DNA from: Candidatus Harrysmithiimonas galli
Lineage (GTDB): Bacteria; Bacillota; Bacilli; CAJFEE01
Assembly: GCA_904373265.1 (NCBI GenBank)
Contig: CAJFEE010000010.1
Span: 1 to 64,000 of the forward strand
DNA: 64,000 nucleotides
Reading direction: 5' to 3'
Under the pieces are notes generated by a model, which searched no databases, was not told the DNA's origin, and worked only from the letters and a program-made list of their open reading frames with translations. Made by a program: the position numbers and the translations under genes. Positions 56,345 through 64,000 of this stretch are shown here, piece by piece; position 1 is the stretch's first letter, and each line of letters opens with the position of its first letter.

Positions 56345-57043
56345 CTAGTTCAAAAATAAGGGAATTAAAATTGGTGCAATAAAAGAGGTGAATATAGCCG
56401 TGACCCCCATTGCAGCACCAGCGACTGCTCCTTGCATTTCACCTTCCATTGTAGCAATGGCTGTTCCTTGACCATGTGCAATTGTACCAAGACAAAGTCC
56501 GCGTGCAATTGGATTTAAAATACCCAATTTGGTCATCATCCACGGACCAAGTACACCTCCCATGGTTCCAGTAAAGACAATAAAAGCGGTAGTAAGCGGT
56601 GCATTTCCGTTAAACGGTGCAATAATTTCAAGAGCGATCGGAACAGTTACGGATTTGGCGCTCATTGCAACAAGAAAATCGTTTGGGACTTGAAATAGTT
56701 TTAAAATCAACACGGCAGAAATTATGGTGGATAGTGCACCGACAGCAAGTCCCAGTCCTGCAGCGCGCCAATATTTTTTGATAATGAATCGGTTTTTATA
56801 AAGAGGAACAGCAAGAGCAACGGTGGCCGGACCCAGTAAAAATGTCATAACATCACTTGCCAGTTGGTAGTCTTCTAATGTAATTTGCAGTGGCAACATA
56901 ATAAGAATAACAATTACAGTTGAGAAAAATACCGGTGTGGTCAGTGGAGAAGGGAACCGAACCATCATAATACGGCTTATGCCATATGCACCGATTGTAA
57001 TCACACAACAAAAAAGAAACATAAAAACTTCCGAGCTATTCAT
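56345..57043 (-). CDS. lrgB: LrgB/CidB family membrane protein
   Basis: A 232-residue protein with about seven membrane segments and the family blocks LGPATVALAVPLYKNR near residue 70 and MSAKSVTVPIALEI near residue 127, plus GTIAHGQGTA. LrgA and LrgB together form a membrane system linked to control of murein hydrolase activity and, in several Firmicutes, to pyruvate transport (PftAB/YsbAB). It overlaps lrgA by eight bases. No two-component regulator (lytSR) lies nearby. Confidence 0.93.
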   Translation of the reverse strand: MNSSEVFMFLFCCVITIGAYGISRIMMVRFPSPLTTPVFFSTVIVILIMLPLQITLEDYQLASDVMTFLLGPATVALAVPLYKNRFIIKKYWRAAGLGLAVGALSTIISAVLILKLFQVPNDFLVAMSAKSVTVPIALEIIAPFNGNAPLTTAFIVFTGTMGGVLGPWMMTKLGILNPIARGLCLGTIAHGQGTAIATMEGEMQGAVAGAAMGVTAIFTSFIAPILIPLFLN

Positions 57044-57404
57044 CTGTATTCATCTCCTTCTTTGCTGTGTATTCAGTAATTTTACCAGTAACATAAAATC
57101 CCAAAACCAAGCTGACTGTTAAAGAAACGGTAAATCCGACTGCATTTTTTAAAAATATACTTCCATATCCAATCAGACTGACACAAATTGGGACAAAGAA
57201 AAATGCAAAATGTTTTAATAAAAATCCGGATGCAGCTTCAATCCATTCTAAACGTACTACTTTTGTAAAAAGCAAAAAGAATAAAATCAGCATTCCAACA
57301 ACATTTCCAGGAATAGGTATATCAAAAAAATGAACAATTTGATAGCCGATTTGATTGATAATCAGTAAAAAGATAATTTGTATAATAAAAGCTAAACCTT
57401 TCAA
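57036..57404 (-). CDS. lrgA: LrgA/CidA family holin-like protein
   Basis: A small membrane protein (122 residues from the start chosen) with four hydrophobic segments and the family block IPIPGNVVGMLILFFLL near residue 30. It overlaps lrgB, with which it acts. Start choice: GAGGG is eight bases before the TTG at 57404; the in-frame ATG at 57419 has no ribosome binding site. Both starts keep the first membrane segment. Confidence 0.9.
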   Translation of the reverse strand: MKGLAFIIQIIFLLIINQIGYQIVHFFDIPIPGNVVGMLILFFLLFTKVVRLEWIEAASGFLLKHFAFFFVPICVSLIGYGSIFLKNAVGFTVSLTVSLVLGFYVTGKITEYTAKKEMNTDE

Positions 57405-58075
57405 ATAGTATGCCCTCATTTCTAAAAAATCATTTAGTGTTTTTTATTTGCAGCGATCATGTGCATAAATCAATGGGGTAATGTCATGCCGTTCATTTAA
57501 CTGAATAGGCGATTATGTATGCTACAGATGAATTTTTCCTTTTGTTTGCCTAGTTGATACAATTGTAACATGCCGGAATTTTTCCATTTATGTGTAAATA
57601 CAATTTAAAGATGCAAGCAATATGCGTTTATTTCCGATTTTCAATCAATGTTTATTTTTTAGATGCAAGCCCAATGATGTTGGTACAGATATGTTCTGAG
57701 TCCAGAGAAAATGGATCACTGTAATCATACTTTTTATTTTATTTTTTGTATAACCTTGGTTCCCACAGTATACATAAGGTCGAGCGGATTGAGGATTTGA
57801 TTCTAGTTGTCTGCCTTTGAATAAAGTTTTGATGATTGTATCTAAATATGACCCTTACAAATTGTTTCAGGAACAACGAACAATAGAAGCAAAAGAATAG
57901 ACTGGTGCCAATGGTTATCTTGATTTTGGCAGCTCCCTTTTTCATAAAATCCCTATTTTCTGAGTGGATTTACAAAATAATTGTTAGATGTAAATCTTAA
58001 TTTCATATTATAATATATTTCTAGTTGTTTTTTCATTATTATGTTGATAAATTTAAACGAAAGAAGGTATTTTTT
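57405..58075. other. Gap upstream of lrgAB
   Basis: Must contain the lrgA promoter on the minus strand. A minus-strand frame of 68 codons (57739-57945) starts after a weak AGGGA site and has one hydrophobic stretch, but it is not recognisable and codon use is poor; I do not call it a gene. Confidence 0.4.
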
Positions 58076-58364
58076 ATGAATGATCAAGGGATGAAAGGGT
58101 ATATGAAGCATTGGAAAAAAATTTTTTTATGGAATATAAAAGCCAGATTGTATCGTCTATCTTTCCAACAGGAAAATGGACAAAGGTTTATTTTGAAATG
58201 ATGTCTATGCTTCAAATGATCAAATTAAGGTGGTTTTGAATATTCTTTTATTACATGGGATTTGGAGTACTGCTGTTGTCTTTAGCTTTGTGGCAGCACA
58301 GGTTACAAAAAATTTACAGAAGTTTAAAGTATGGAAATTACAGAATGATATGGTGAAAATATGA
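58076..58364 (+). pseudogene. Frameshifted remnant of a gene upstream of the MetN-like ATPase
   Basis: A start with an AGAAGG site at 58076 opens a 41-codon frame. Coding-like peptide then continues in a second frame (SSIFPTGKWTKVYFEMM) and a third (VLNILLLHGIWSTAVVFSFVAA and onwards), whose stop overlaps the ATG of the next gene as ATGA. The simplest reading is one or two decayed genes, the last ending in a membrane-like segment, once translationally coupled to the ATPase. The middle segment faintly recalls YezG/DUF600-type immunity proteins. Family not established. Confidence 0.4.
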
Positions 58365-59095
58365 TAAAAATTACGTCATTATATAAGAAGTATCAGCTAG
58401 AAACGATCGAGATTCCTGCATTGGAAGATGTGAGTCTCCAAATCTCAAAAGGTGAAACTTGGGGGATCATTGGACCGAGTCAATCTGGAAAATCAACACT
58501 TTGCCGAATTCTGGGAGGAAAAGAGCAACCGACATCTGGTGTAATAGACTGGGTAGAAAATACAGAACAAAAAAAGGATTACTCACAGCTACTCCGTGAA
58601 AAAAAGATTGCGACATTGTTTCAGGACTTTCCGATTTTATGGTCTAAAACATTGGAACAAAATTTGTCCTTATTGTTTGAAATCCATGGTATAAAAAAAC
58701 AAAGTATTCCAAGAAAAATTCAAACGGTTTTAAAATGGGTTGAGTTACAAGGCAAAGCGCATTGTTATTTACCACAATTGTCTGGTGAGGAAAGACAAAG
58801 GGCAGCCCTTGCTTGTGTATTGATCCATCGTCCACATGTGTTGTTGTGTGATGAAACACGTTTAAGGGTGGAACCAACACGGAAAAAGTATATTTTGGAG
58901 TTAATACGCAGTTTACAACAAAAACAAAATTTAACTGTGATTTATTTTACATATGATATGACACTTGTACGCACTTATTGTTCGCATGTTGCGGTATTTC
59001 AACATGCACACTTAATAGAAAAAGGTGAGGTTCAAGAAGTGCTATGCCATCCTAAAGCAGATTTGACAAAAGTATTGCTTCAAAACAATACATGA
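58361..59095 (+). CDS. Degenerate MetN-like ABC transporter ATP-binding protein
   Basis: A 244-residue ABC ATPase closest by eye to MetN (methionine importer): IPALEDVSLQISKGE, the Q-loop TLFQDFPILWSKT and LIEKGEVQEVL. Walker A is GPSQSGKS, still within the general pattern. But the signature reads LSGEERQR instead of LSGGxxQR, the Walker B region keeps DE in LLCDETRLRVEP yet has lost the following SALD-type D-loop, and the switch histidine of the usual THxM is tyrosine (FTYDM). These changes suggest lowered ATPase activity or a non-transport role. No metI or metQ is present. The ATG overlaps the stop of the decayed upstream frame. Confidence 0.8.
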   Translation: MIKITSLYKKYQLETIEIPALEDVSLQISKGETWGIIGPSQSGKSTLCRILGGKEQPTSGVIDWVENTEQKKDYSQLLREKKIATLFQDFPILWSKTLEQNLSLLFEIHGIKKQSIPRKIQTVLKWVELQGKAHCYLPQLSGEERQRAALACVLIHRPHVLLCDETRLRVEPTRKKYILELIRSLQQKQNLTVIYFTYDMTLVRTYCSHVAVFQHAHLIEKGEVQEVLCHPKADLTKVLLQNNT

Positions 59096-59185
59096 TTGTG
59101 AGAGATAAAGATTCATAATCGGATTTCTTTTACCATACCTATAAAAAATGGGGCTTATTTTTAAAAAGTAAGAAGGTGAAAGAAA

Positions 59186-59986
59186 ATGTATAAATTTTCT
59201 CAGCAGATCACACGCCCTAAAATTGGGCTGGCATTGGGCTCCGGAAGTGCAAGAGGATTTGCGCATATTGGTGTGATTCAAACCTTGCTTGAAAATCATA
59301 TTCCTATTGATTATATTGCAGGGAGCAGTATTGGTGCTTTAATCGGGAGCTTTTTTGCCGTTCAAGGCCGCCCAGATTTTTTTCATCAAGGGCTTCAAAA
59401 AATTAATCGAAAAAAATTTCTTGATTTTTGTATGCCTAAAATGGGACTTATTAAAGGAAATAAAATTCAAGAAATGGTATCCTTATTTACATATGGAAAA
59501 CATTTGGAACAATTTCATATACCTATGGCTGTAGTTGCAACAGAGCTGCAAACAGGAAAAAGAAAAGTTTTTGTCAAAGGAAATGCCGCAGAGGCCGTTC
59601 GGGCAAGTATTTCCATTCCAGGCGTATTCGTACCTTATGAAATTCAAGGAAAGCGTTATATTGACGGAGGTGTGATTGACCGAGTACCAGTTACTGTTGT
59701 CAGACAAATGGGTGCACATATTGTAATTGGTGTAGATGTTTCACCACGAAAAATTTACGGAGAAGTTACATCTATTTTCGATGTGATTATGCAAAGTTTG
59801 CAAATTATGGAGACACAAATTATAAAGCCAACTGAATTTCGAACAGATATTTTGATTCGTCCAGATGTCGAACGGTTCAAACCACGTGCTTTTACAAATT
59901 TGGATCAAATTATTATGGAAGGTGCCCGAGCAACAAAAGCAATGCTTCCCAAAATCAGAGAAGTCATTGCTGAGTTTGGGAAATGA
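59186..59986 (+). CDS. ylbK: Patatin-like phospholipase family protein (YlbK/RssA-type)
   Basis: A 266-residue patatin-fold protein: oxyanion-hole segment GSGSARGFAHIGV (residues about 17-29), nucleophile elbow GSSIGA near residue 47 and the catalytic aspartate in DGGVIDR near residue 156. Members hydrolyse acyl esters; the substrate of YlbK is not known. AGAAGGTG precedes the ATG. ylbL follows, the same order as in B. subtilis. Confidence 0.92.
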   Translation: MYKFSQQITRPKIGLALGSGSARGFAHIGVIQTLLENHIPIDYIAGSSIGALIGSFFAVQGRPDFFHQGLQKINRKKFLDFCMPKMGLIKGNKIQEMVSLFTYGKHLEQFHIPMAVVATELQTGKRKVFVKGNAAEAVRASISIPGVFVPYEIQGKRYIDGGVIDRVPVTVVRQMGAHIVIGVDVSPRKIYGEVTSIFDVIMQSLQIMETQIIKPTEFRTDILIRPDVERFKPRAFTNLDQIIMEGARATKAMLPKIREVIAEFGK

Positions 59987-60055
59987 AATAAATTTGATTA
60001 CAAAATAGTGAAATTGGAAAAAGATAAGGTTAAGGTAATTTTAGGAGATGAAATG

Positions 60056-61126
60056 ATGGAAGAAAATATGCAATCCACAGAGTTTATAAACAAACAGCAA
60101 AAAAAGAAGAACAAGTTTTTTTACGGATTCATTGCGATACTTGTAATTTGTGTTCTCATGTTTTTTATTAAATTGCCATATTTTGTCAGCATGCCAGGTA
60201 ATGCGATTGATTCTGAAACAGTTATACAAGTAGAGCATAAAGATGAAGGGGAGAAAGGAGCTTTTCTTTTTACTACGGTTAGTATGGCAAGAGCCAACCC
60301 GTTTCTTTATGTTTTATCTTTCTTTAATGATTATTATGAATTAGAACCAATAGAAGATGTTTTGGCTCCAGGTATGTCCGAAGAAGAATATTTTAATCAT
60401 ACGCTGCTCATGATGGATGCTTCGCAGCAATCTGCCAAATTGCAAGCATATGAAGCAGCGGGAAAAACCGTTAACTATAAAAATCAAAAATTAATTGTAT
60501 ATCAAGTAATTGAAGGAATGCCAGCTGACGGAATTTTAGAAGCAGGCGACCAAATTTTGCAGGTCAACGGTGAGTCGGTTACACAAAGTCAGGAATTAAT
60601 TGATCGTGTCGGAAAAATGAAAAGTGGGGAAATGGTTCATTTGACCATTGAACGTGCAGGAGAGAAAAAGGAGGTGGATATAGAGATTCAGCCATTTGCT
60701 GATGACAAAACGCGCGTCGGTGTTGGCATTCAGTTGATTACAACAGGTGATATAGAAGTTTCACCAAGCGTGCAGTTTCACACTGAAAATATTGGTGGTC
60801 CTTCTGCTGGATTAATGTTTACACTTGAAATGATTGCTCAATTAACGGATGGTGATCAAACTAAAGGACATTTAATTGCAGGAACAGGAACGATGGAAGC
60901 TGATGGTACGGTTGGAGCAATCGGGGGAATTGATAAAAAAGTAGTTGCGGCACATAAAGTTGGAGCAGAGATCTTTTTTGCTCCAAATGAAAACGGTATA
61001 AAAAATTCCAATTATGAAGTGGCATTAAAGGCAGCAAAGGATATTGGTACAGATATGGAAATTGTTCCAGTTGATTCTTTACAAGATGCACTGGATTATT
61101 TAGACCAACTTGAGGAAAAATCATGA
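60056..61126 (+). CDS. ylbL: PDZ- and Lon-domain membrane protease (YlbL/SepM-type)
   Basis: A membrane-anchored protease: one N-terminal hydrophobic segment (residues about 22-42), a PDZ domain around GMPADGILEAGDQILQVNGE (about residues 150-170) and a C-terminal Lon-type domain with the catalytic serine in IGGPSAGLMF and lysine in GGIDKKVVAA. In B. subtilis YlbL acts on the checkpoint inhibitor YneA; SepM of streptococci processes a peptide signal. The start is taken at the second of two tandem ATGs (60053, 60056) after AGGAG; the frame is open to 60008. Confidence 0.92.
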   Translation: MEENMQSTEFINKQQKKKNKFFYGFIAILVICVLMFFIKLPYFVSMPGNAIDSETVIQVEHKDEGEKGAFLFTTVSMARANPFLYVLSFFNDYYELEPIEDVLAPGMSEEEYFNHTLLMMDASQQSAKLQAYEAAGKTVNYKNQKLIVYQVIEGMPADGILEAGDQILQVNGESVTQSQELIDRVGKMKSGEMVHLTIERAGEKKEVDIEIQPFADDKTRVGVGIQLITTGDIEVSPSVQFHTENIGGPSAGLMFTLEMIAQLTDGDQTKGHLIAGTGTMEADGTVGAIGGIDKKVVAAHKVGAEIFFAPNENGIKNSNYEVALKAAKDIGTDMEIVPVDSLQDALDYLDQLEEKS

Positions 61127-61173
61127 AATAAAAGTATGTGATCAAATTTTGTTAATGAAAAATCCAGTGAGTA

Positions 61174-61224
61174 TGAACTGCACCCCAATTGTTAGACACA
61201 ATCTAACAATCGAGGTGCAGTTCA
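61174..61224. terminator. 51-base palindrome between convergent ylbL and tmcAL
   Basis: TGAACTGCACC...AATTGTTAGA is complemented by TCTAACAAT...GGTGCAGTTCA around a five-base CACAA loop, with two mismatched positions (at 61186 and 61188 against 61210 and 61212). It serves as a bidirectional terminator. The arm sequence GAACTGCACCCCAATTGTTAGA also resembles ends I associate with IS3/IS150-type elements, so it could be a captured IS end. Confidence 0.75.
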
Positions 61225-61247
61225 ATTTGGTTTTGTGGCTTTTTCAT

Positions 61248-62426
61248 TCAATATAGTACAGGACCTTGTAATCGTCGCTTTAAAAGATAGGTACGTCGAT
61301 TAAGATTGTGATGCAAAAGTGCATAGGCAATATCTGCTTTTTCTTCTAAATCTATTAAAGGATGAATTGTCTCTTTTGGTAAAGAAATTAACGGAACGGG
61401 ACAAATTTTTTTCATTTGTTTTACGTAGCTTCTTCCGTTGTCATTAAATCCAAGTATTTTGATATATGGGATATTTGTATAGGAAAAGCTTTCCCATTTT
61501 TTATGGGTGCTGAGTGTAATATGCAGTAAAGTTCGCATCAGTCTGGTCCATGTATATCTTTTGGTTTTTAATCTTTTCATGCAGTCGTAAAAATCTGTTT
61601 CATAAGGGATAATTTTTTTGATTCGATTCTCAATTCCTTCATGTACAAGTAAATGTTGTTTTAAGCAGTTTGCTGAATTTGTAGCAACTTTTATTTGTAA
61701 ATATGGAAATAATGTGTTCCAATCTATATAATTTTCAACTTGATTTAAAATTTTTGCTGTCATTTCTGGTACAGCCGTTTGAATTTTGGAAGTGACTTTT
61801 CTTTCTTCAAATAATAATTTTCGAATCGCAGTTGCACTAGAAAATCCAGTATTTACGATTTCTGAATGATGATAGGAAGAACCTTTTCGTTGAATGGTGA
61901 TCGGCAGTATTTTTGCATTTTGCGCTAGGATAGATCGAATATATTGAATACCGAGTATATGATTAGGATGTTTTATGTATGGAATCAGTTCAGGTGTATT
62001 GAGAAGTGTGTTTTCCATTTGCCTTGCGTAGCCGATGGATCGTTCTTGTTTGAAATGGGCTTGGTCTGGGTGCAAAAGAATTTTGGCAATCCTTTTTAGT
62101 GGTGTGAGTTCTCCACTTTCTGAACCAAAAACAAGATTTTGTGCTTGCATATATTTTAAAATACAGACAGCGGCATCGGAGAATCGTTCGGCATTTTGTG
62201 TTGCAAATAAAAACGGGAGTTCTAGCACCAGATCGATACCTGCATGTAAGGCCATTTTAGTTCTTTCCCACTTACTCACAATTGCTGGCTCTCCACGCTG
62301 AACAAAATTTCCGCTCATCACAGCAATCAATATTTTTGCATTGCATACCTTTCTAGTTTGCTGAATATGATAAAAATGTCCATTGTGAAGCGGATTATAC
62401 TCCGCAATGATTCCGGTTACATTCAT
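61248..62426 (-). CDS. tmcAL: tRNA(Met) cytidine acetate ligase (YlbM)
   Basis: Forms N4-acetylcytidine at the wobble position of elongator tRNA-Met with acetate and ATP. The 392-residue protein starts MNVTGIIAEYNPLHNGHFYH with the nucleotidyltransferase HxGH motif (HNGH, residues 14-17), then VMSGNFVQRGEPA and LVLELPFLFATQNAERF. Start choice: AGAGGTG lies five bases before the ATG at 62426; an in-frame ATG at 62450 is without a site. Between ylbL and ylbN as in B. subtilis, here on the opposite strand. Confidence 0.94.
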   Translation of the reverse strand: MNVTGIIAEYNPLHNGHFYHIQQTRKVCNAKILIAVMSGNFVQRGEPAIVSKWERTKMALHAGIDLVLELPFLFATQNAERFSDAAVCILKYMQAQNLVFGSESGELTPLKRIAKILLHPDQAHFKQERSIGYARQMENTLLNTPELIPYIKHPNHILGIQYIRSILAQNAKILPITIQRKGSSYHHSEIVNTGFSSATAIRKLLFEERKVTSKIQTAVPEMTAKILNQVENYIDWNTLFPYLQIKVATNSANCLKQHLLVHEGIENRIKKIIPYETDFYDCMKRLKTKRYTWTRLMRTLLHITLSTHKKWESFSYTNIPYIKILGFNDNGRSYVKQMKKICPVPLISLPKETIHPLIDLEEKADIAYALLHHNLNRRTYLLKRRLQGPVLY

Positions 62427-62739
62427 GTTAACACCTCTTTTTGCGCGCATAAAAAATTTTTTACAAAAATATTGGCCTCATTTAAATTTAACATAATTCA
62501 TTTTTAATCACAAACGAAAGCCGATTGTTTTAAAATAAAAACATATTTTTCCAAAATGTTTAGGAGATAGTTTCAATATATGGATCAAGAAATTAAAATA
62601 CAAGGGTTGACACATTTTTGTCACAATGTTATGCTAATAGAAGAAATTACCAGATAGCAATAAGCTTATAACATCATGATAATAGTCGGTAAGATCTGTG
62701 GCTGTCTGTAAAACAAATTGGAGAGTGGGAGGAAACGGA
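62427..62739 (+). promoter_or_regulatory. Divergent promoter region of tmcAL and the UreI/AmiS gene
   Basis: On the plus strand TTGACA (62607-62612), a 17-base spacer and an extended -10 (TGTTATGCT, hexamer 62630-62635) form a strong promoter. The -35 overlaps the dyad TGACA-CATTTT-TGTCA (62608-62623), a possible operator. On the minus strand no clear tmcAL promoter was identified. Confidence 0.75.
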
Positions 62740-63282
62740 ATGTCAACAGTTATTAACCCAGAAGTTATTGGTGTATTTGGATTGATGGTGACAGTAATTG
62801 TATTTGGTTTAGAACAAGTCGGAGTAGGCGTAAAAGGTGGAAACCTATCAGAGATTTCTAAATCATTGGCGTATATTGCCATTATTTTTGGTGGCGCAAC
62901 ACAAATTTTCACATCATTATGTATGTATTTGTTCTCTGTTGGAGGAGATCATAGTTTATACTTAGGAACAGTATTTGGATTTTTTGGATTATTTTGGGTT
63001 ATGGTTGGCGTCTTCTTTATTAAAGGAGGCGACAAGAAGGTTTTGGCTCATTTTTTCGGTGTGAGTTGGTTTTTGATTCTTGCATTTTTAATCATTGCTA
63101 TCCAAGATGCTTTTCCTTGGTATTTTATTACAGTATTGGTATTGATTTTGGGATTATTGGCAGTGCTAATTCCTGCTTGGTATGGAAAGGGTGCCATTTG
63201 GGGAAGAATTGCAGGTGTGATTAATATTTTAATTGGTTTATTTGCGATTCCAATTTTCCTTGGGGCGATTGGTTTAATGTAA
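62740..63282 (+). CDS. AmiS/UreI family urea or short-amide channel
   Basis: A 180-residue protein with six membrane segments, the size and layout of UreI and AmiS. Family features include the N-terminal GVFGLMVTVIVFGLEQV, FGGATQIFTSLCMYLF in the middle and DAFPWYFITV in the second half. UreI lets urea into acid-stressed cells to feed urease; AmiS does so for short amides. No urease or amidase gene is in the window. Start choice: GGGAGG is seven bases before the ATG at 62740; the GTG at 62698 has no site. Followed by a terminator. Confidence 0.92.
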   Translation: MSTVINPEVIGVFGLMVTVIVFGLEQVGVGVKGGNLSEISKSLAYIAIIFGGATQIFTSLCMYLFSVGGDHSLYLGTVFGFFGLFWVMVGVFFIKGGDKKVLAHFFGVSWFLILAFLIIAIQDAFPWYFITVLVLILGLLAVLIPAWYGKGAIWGRIAGVINILIGLFAIPIFLGAIGLM

Positions 63283-63333
63283 AAGAAATTCAGAAATTAA
63301 AGCGATATAGGCAGCCGGTTGAAAAATGGAGAT

Positions 63334-63368
63334 ACAGAGAGGATTAAAATCTTCTCTGTTTTGTTTTG
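63334..63368 (+). terminator. Terminator after the UreI/AmiS gene
   Basis: ACAGAGAGGAT (63334-63344) pairs with ATCTTCTCTGT (63349-63359), one G-U position, followed by TTTTGTTTTG. Confidence 0.85.
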
Positions 63369-63567
63369 TACTTTATAATAAGAAGATTTTGAGTATTTGT
63401 GATTATGTGAGAAAAATGAGTAAATAATGATCTTTCCTGAAAAGAGGTAGGTATTTTTGTCATTTTTCAGGACATAGTATAGATAAGATCTGATTTTTCA
63501 CTTGATTATTGACAATAAATCTAAATCCATTTATAATAATTTTTGTGCCTTGAATAGGGGTGGTTGG

Positions 63568-64000
63568 ATGAAATGGTCGATTCATCAGCTTCGTAAGTTT
63601 TCGTATACGGATTTTATGTTTGATGAAACAATTGTATTGGATGAGATTTTTGAACAGAAAACAGATTTGTTGGGTTTAAGTCCAATTCATGTTGCTGGAA
63701 AAATGGATTTTAGTGAAAAGAAAATTGTATTTCATTTTACGATTTCTGGTGTTATGACTTTGCCTTGTTCAAGAACGTTAAATCCGGTTGATTATCCTTT
63801 TAAAATTCTTTGTACAGAAACATTTTTTACAGATGCTTCTTATATGACAGATCATGAAGGACAAATTTTGAAATCAGACATGGTTGATTTGCGTCCGATT
63901 GTTTTGGAAAATATTATTTTGGAAATTCCAATGCAAATCTTTTCTGAGGCAGAAAATGATTATAAAATTGCACCTGATCAAGGAAGAGACTGGTCTTTAC
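63568..64000 (+). CDS. ylbN: YlbN/YceD family protein (DUF177), 3' end cut by the window
   Basis: 144 codons are present and the frame is open at the window end. The N-terminus MKWSIHQLRKFSYTDF and the block VMTLPCSRTLNPVDYPF (near residue 62) are typical of YlbN, the Gram-positive form of the DUF177/YceD family. Its gene usually precedes rpmF (ribosomal protein L32), and a role in ribosome or RNA metabolism is suspected. GGGGTGG lies before the ATG. ylbK-ylbL-tmcAL-ylbN is the B. subtilis order with the UreI/AmiS gene inserted. Confidence 0.9.
   Translation, partial: MKWSIHQLRKFSYTDFMFDETIVLDEIFEQKTDLLGLSPIHVAGKMDFSEKKIVFHFTISGVMTLPCSRTLNPVDYPFKILCTETFFTDASYMTDHEGQILKSDMVDLRPIVLENIILEIPMQIFSEAENDYKIAPDQGRDWSL

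Noticed and set aside
57739-57945. 68-codon minus-strand frame upstream of lrgA
   Set aside because: Weak AGGGA site, one hydrophobic stretch, no recognisable similarity; not enough to call a gene.
1-64000. T-box leaders, CRISPR arrays, tRNA and rRNA genes
   Set aside because: I looked for the T-box core, for regularly spaced repeats, and for tRNA/rRNA hallmark sequences and saw none. The repeats present are palindromic and dispersed, not arrayed.

Overview
The window reads as a chromosomal segment of a low-GC, endospore-forming Gram-positive bacterium of the Bacillaceae type. The support is spoIVA, ypjB and a yppG-like gene (sporulation), bshA/bshB1 (bacillithiol), gpsB, recU and dnaD, a Bacillus-type (type B) RNase P RNA, and gene order that follows the Bacillus subtilis spoIVA-to-gpsB/rnpB segment as I remember it. 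I cannot name the species. No rRNA, tRNA, CRISPR array or intact transposon was seen.

Layout. 1-1100 holds the decayed 3' end of an IS200/IS605-type tnpB, a palindromic repeat, and def on the minus strand. spoIVA follows. A minus-strand arginine deiminase cluster (arcA-argF-arcC-yfcC/arcD-like-membrane protein) then sits between spoIVA and hup, which are close neighbours in B. subtilis. 10-22 kb carries hup, folE, hepS, menG, hepT, ndk, cheR, aroC, aroB, aroA, ypiA and ypiB: folate precursor, menaquinone side chain and ring methylation, and shikimate/chorismate. mtrB, aroH, trp, hisC and tyrA, expected here from B. subtilis, are absent. 22.6-28.1 kb lies where B. subtilis has ypiF-qcrABC. It holds a Mta/TipA-like MerR regulator, a coupled pair of cysteine-rich paralogous proteins of unknown function, and a zur-znuA-znuC-znuB zinc uptake operon.

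28.3-47.2 kb returns to the conserved order: ypjA, ypjB, yugP, mazG-like ypjD, dapB, bshB1, bshA, cca, birA, panBCD, dinG, ypmB, aspB, asnS, dnaD, nth. ponA and recU are on the minus strand, then come a small protein, yppG, gpsB and rnpB. After rnpB the order changes: a flavin oxidoreductase, a TRIC/YadS-type protein, lrgAB, a decayed gene coupled to a degenerate MetN-like ATPase, then ylbK, ylbL, tmcAL (ylbM), an orphan UreI/AmiS-type channel and ylbN, which is cut by the window end.

The points I find most worth following are: (i) the cysteine-rich paralog pair at 23873-24579; (ii) a dispersed intergenic palindromic repeat with at least three clear copies (about 891, 3791, 23621) and one degenerate copy (about 52113); (iii) a panB leader with a strong promoter, an intrinsic terminator and a visible alternative pairing; (iv) replacement or loss of qcrABC, and joint absence of mtrB and trp, in otherwise collinear DNA; (v) a MetN-like ATPase lacking several canonical residues and any visible permease; (vi) a DinG with a cysteine cluster where iron-sulfur helicases carry theirs; (vii) an orphan urea/amide channel with its own near-consensus promoter. 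Arginine deiminase and a urea/amide channel together would fit acid or low-oxygen life in a nitrogen-rich habitat, but that is inference. All family assignments are by eye from motifs and remembered homologs; no database search was run.
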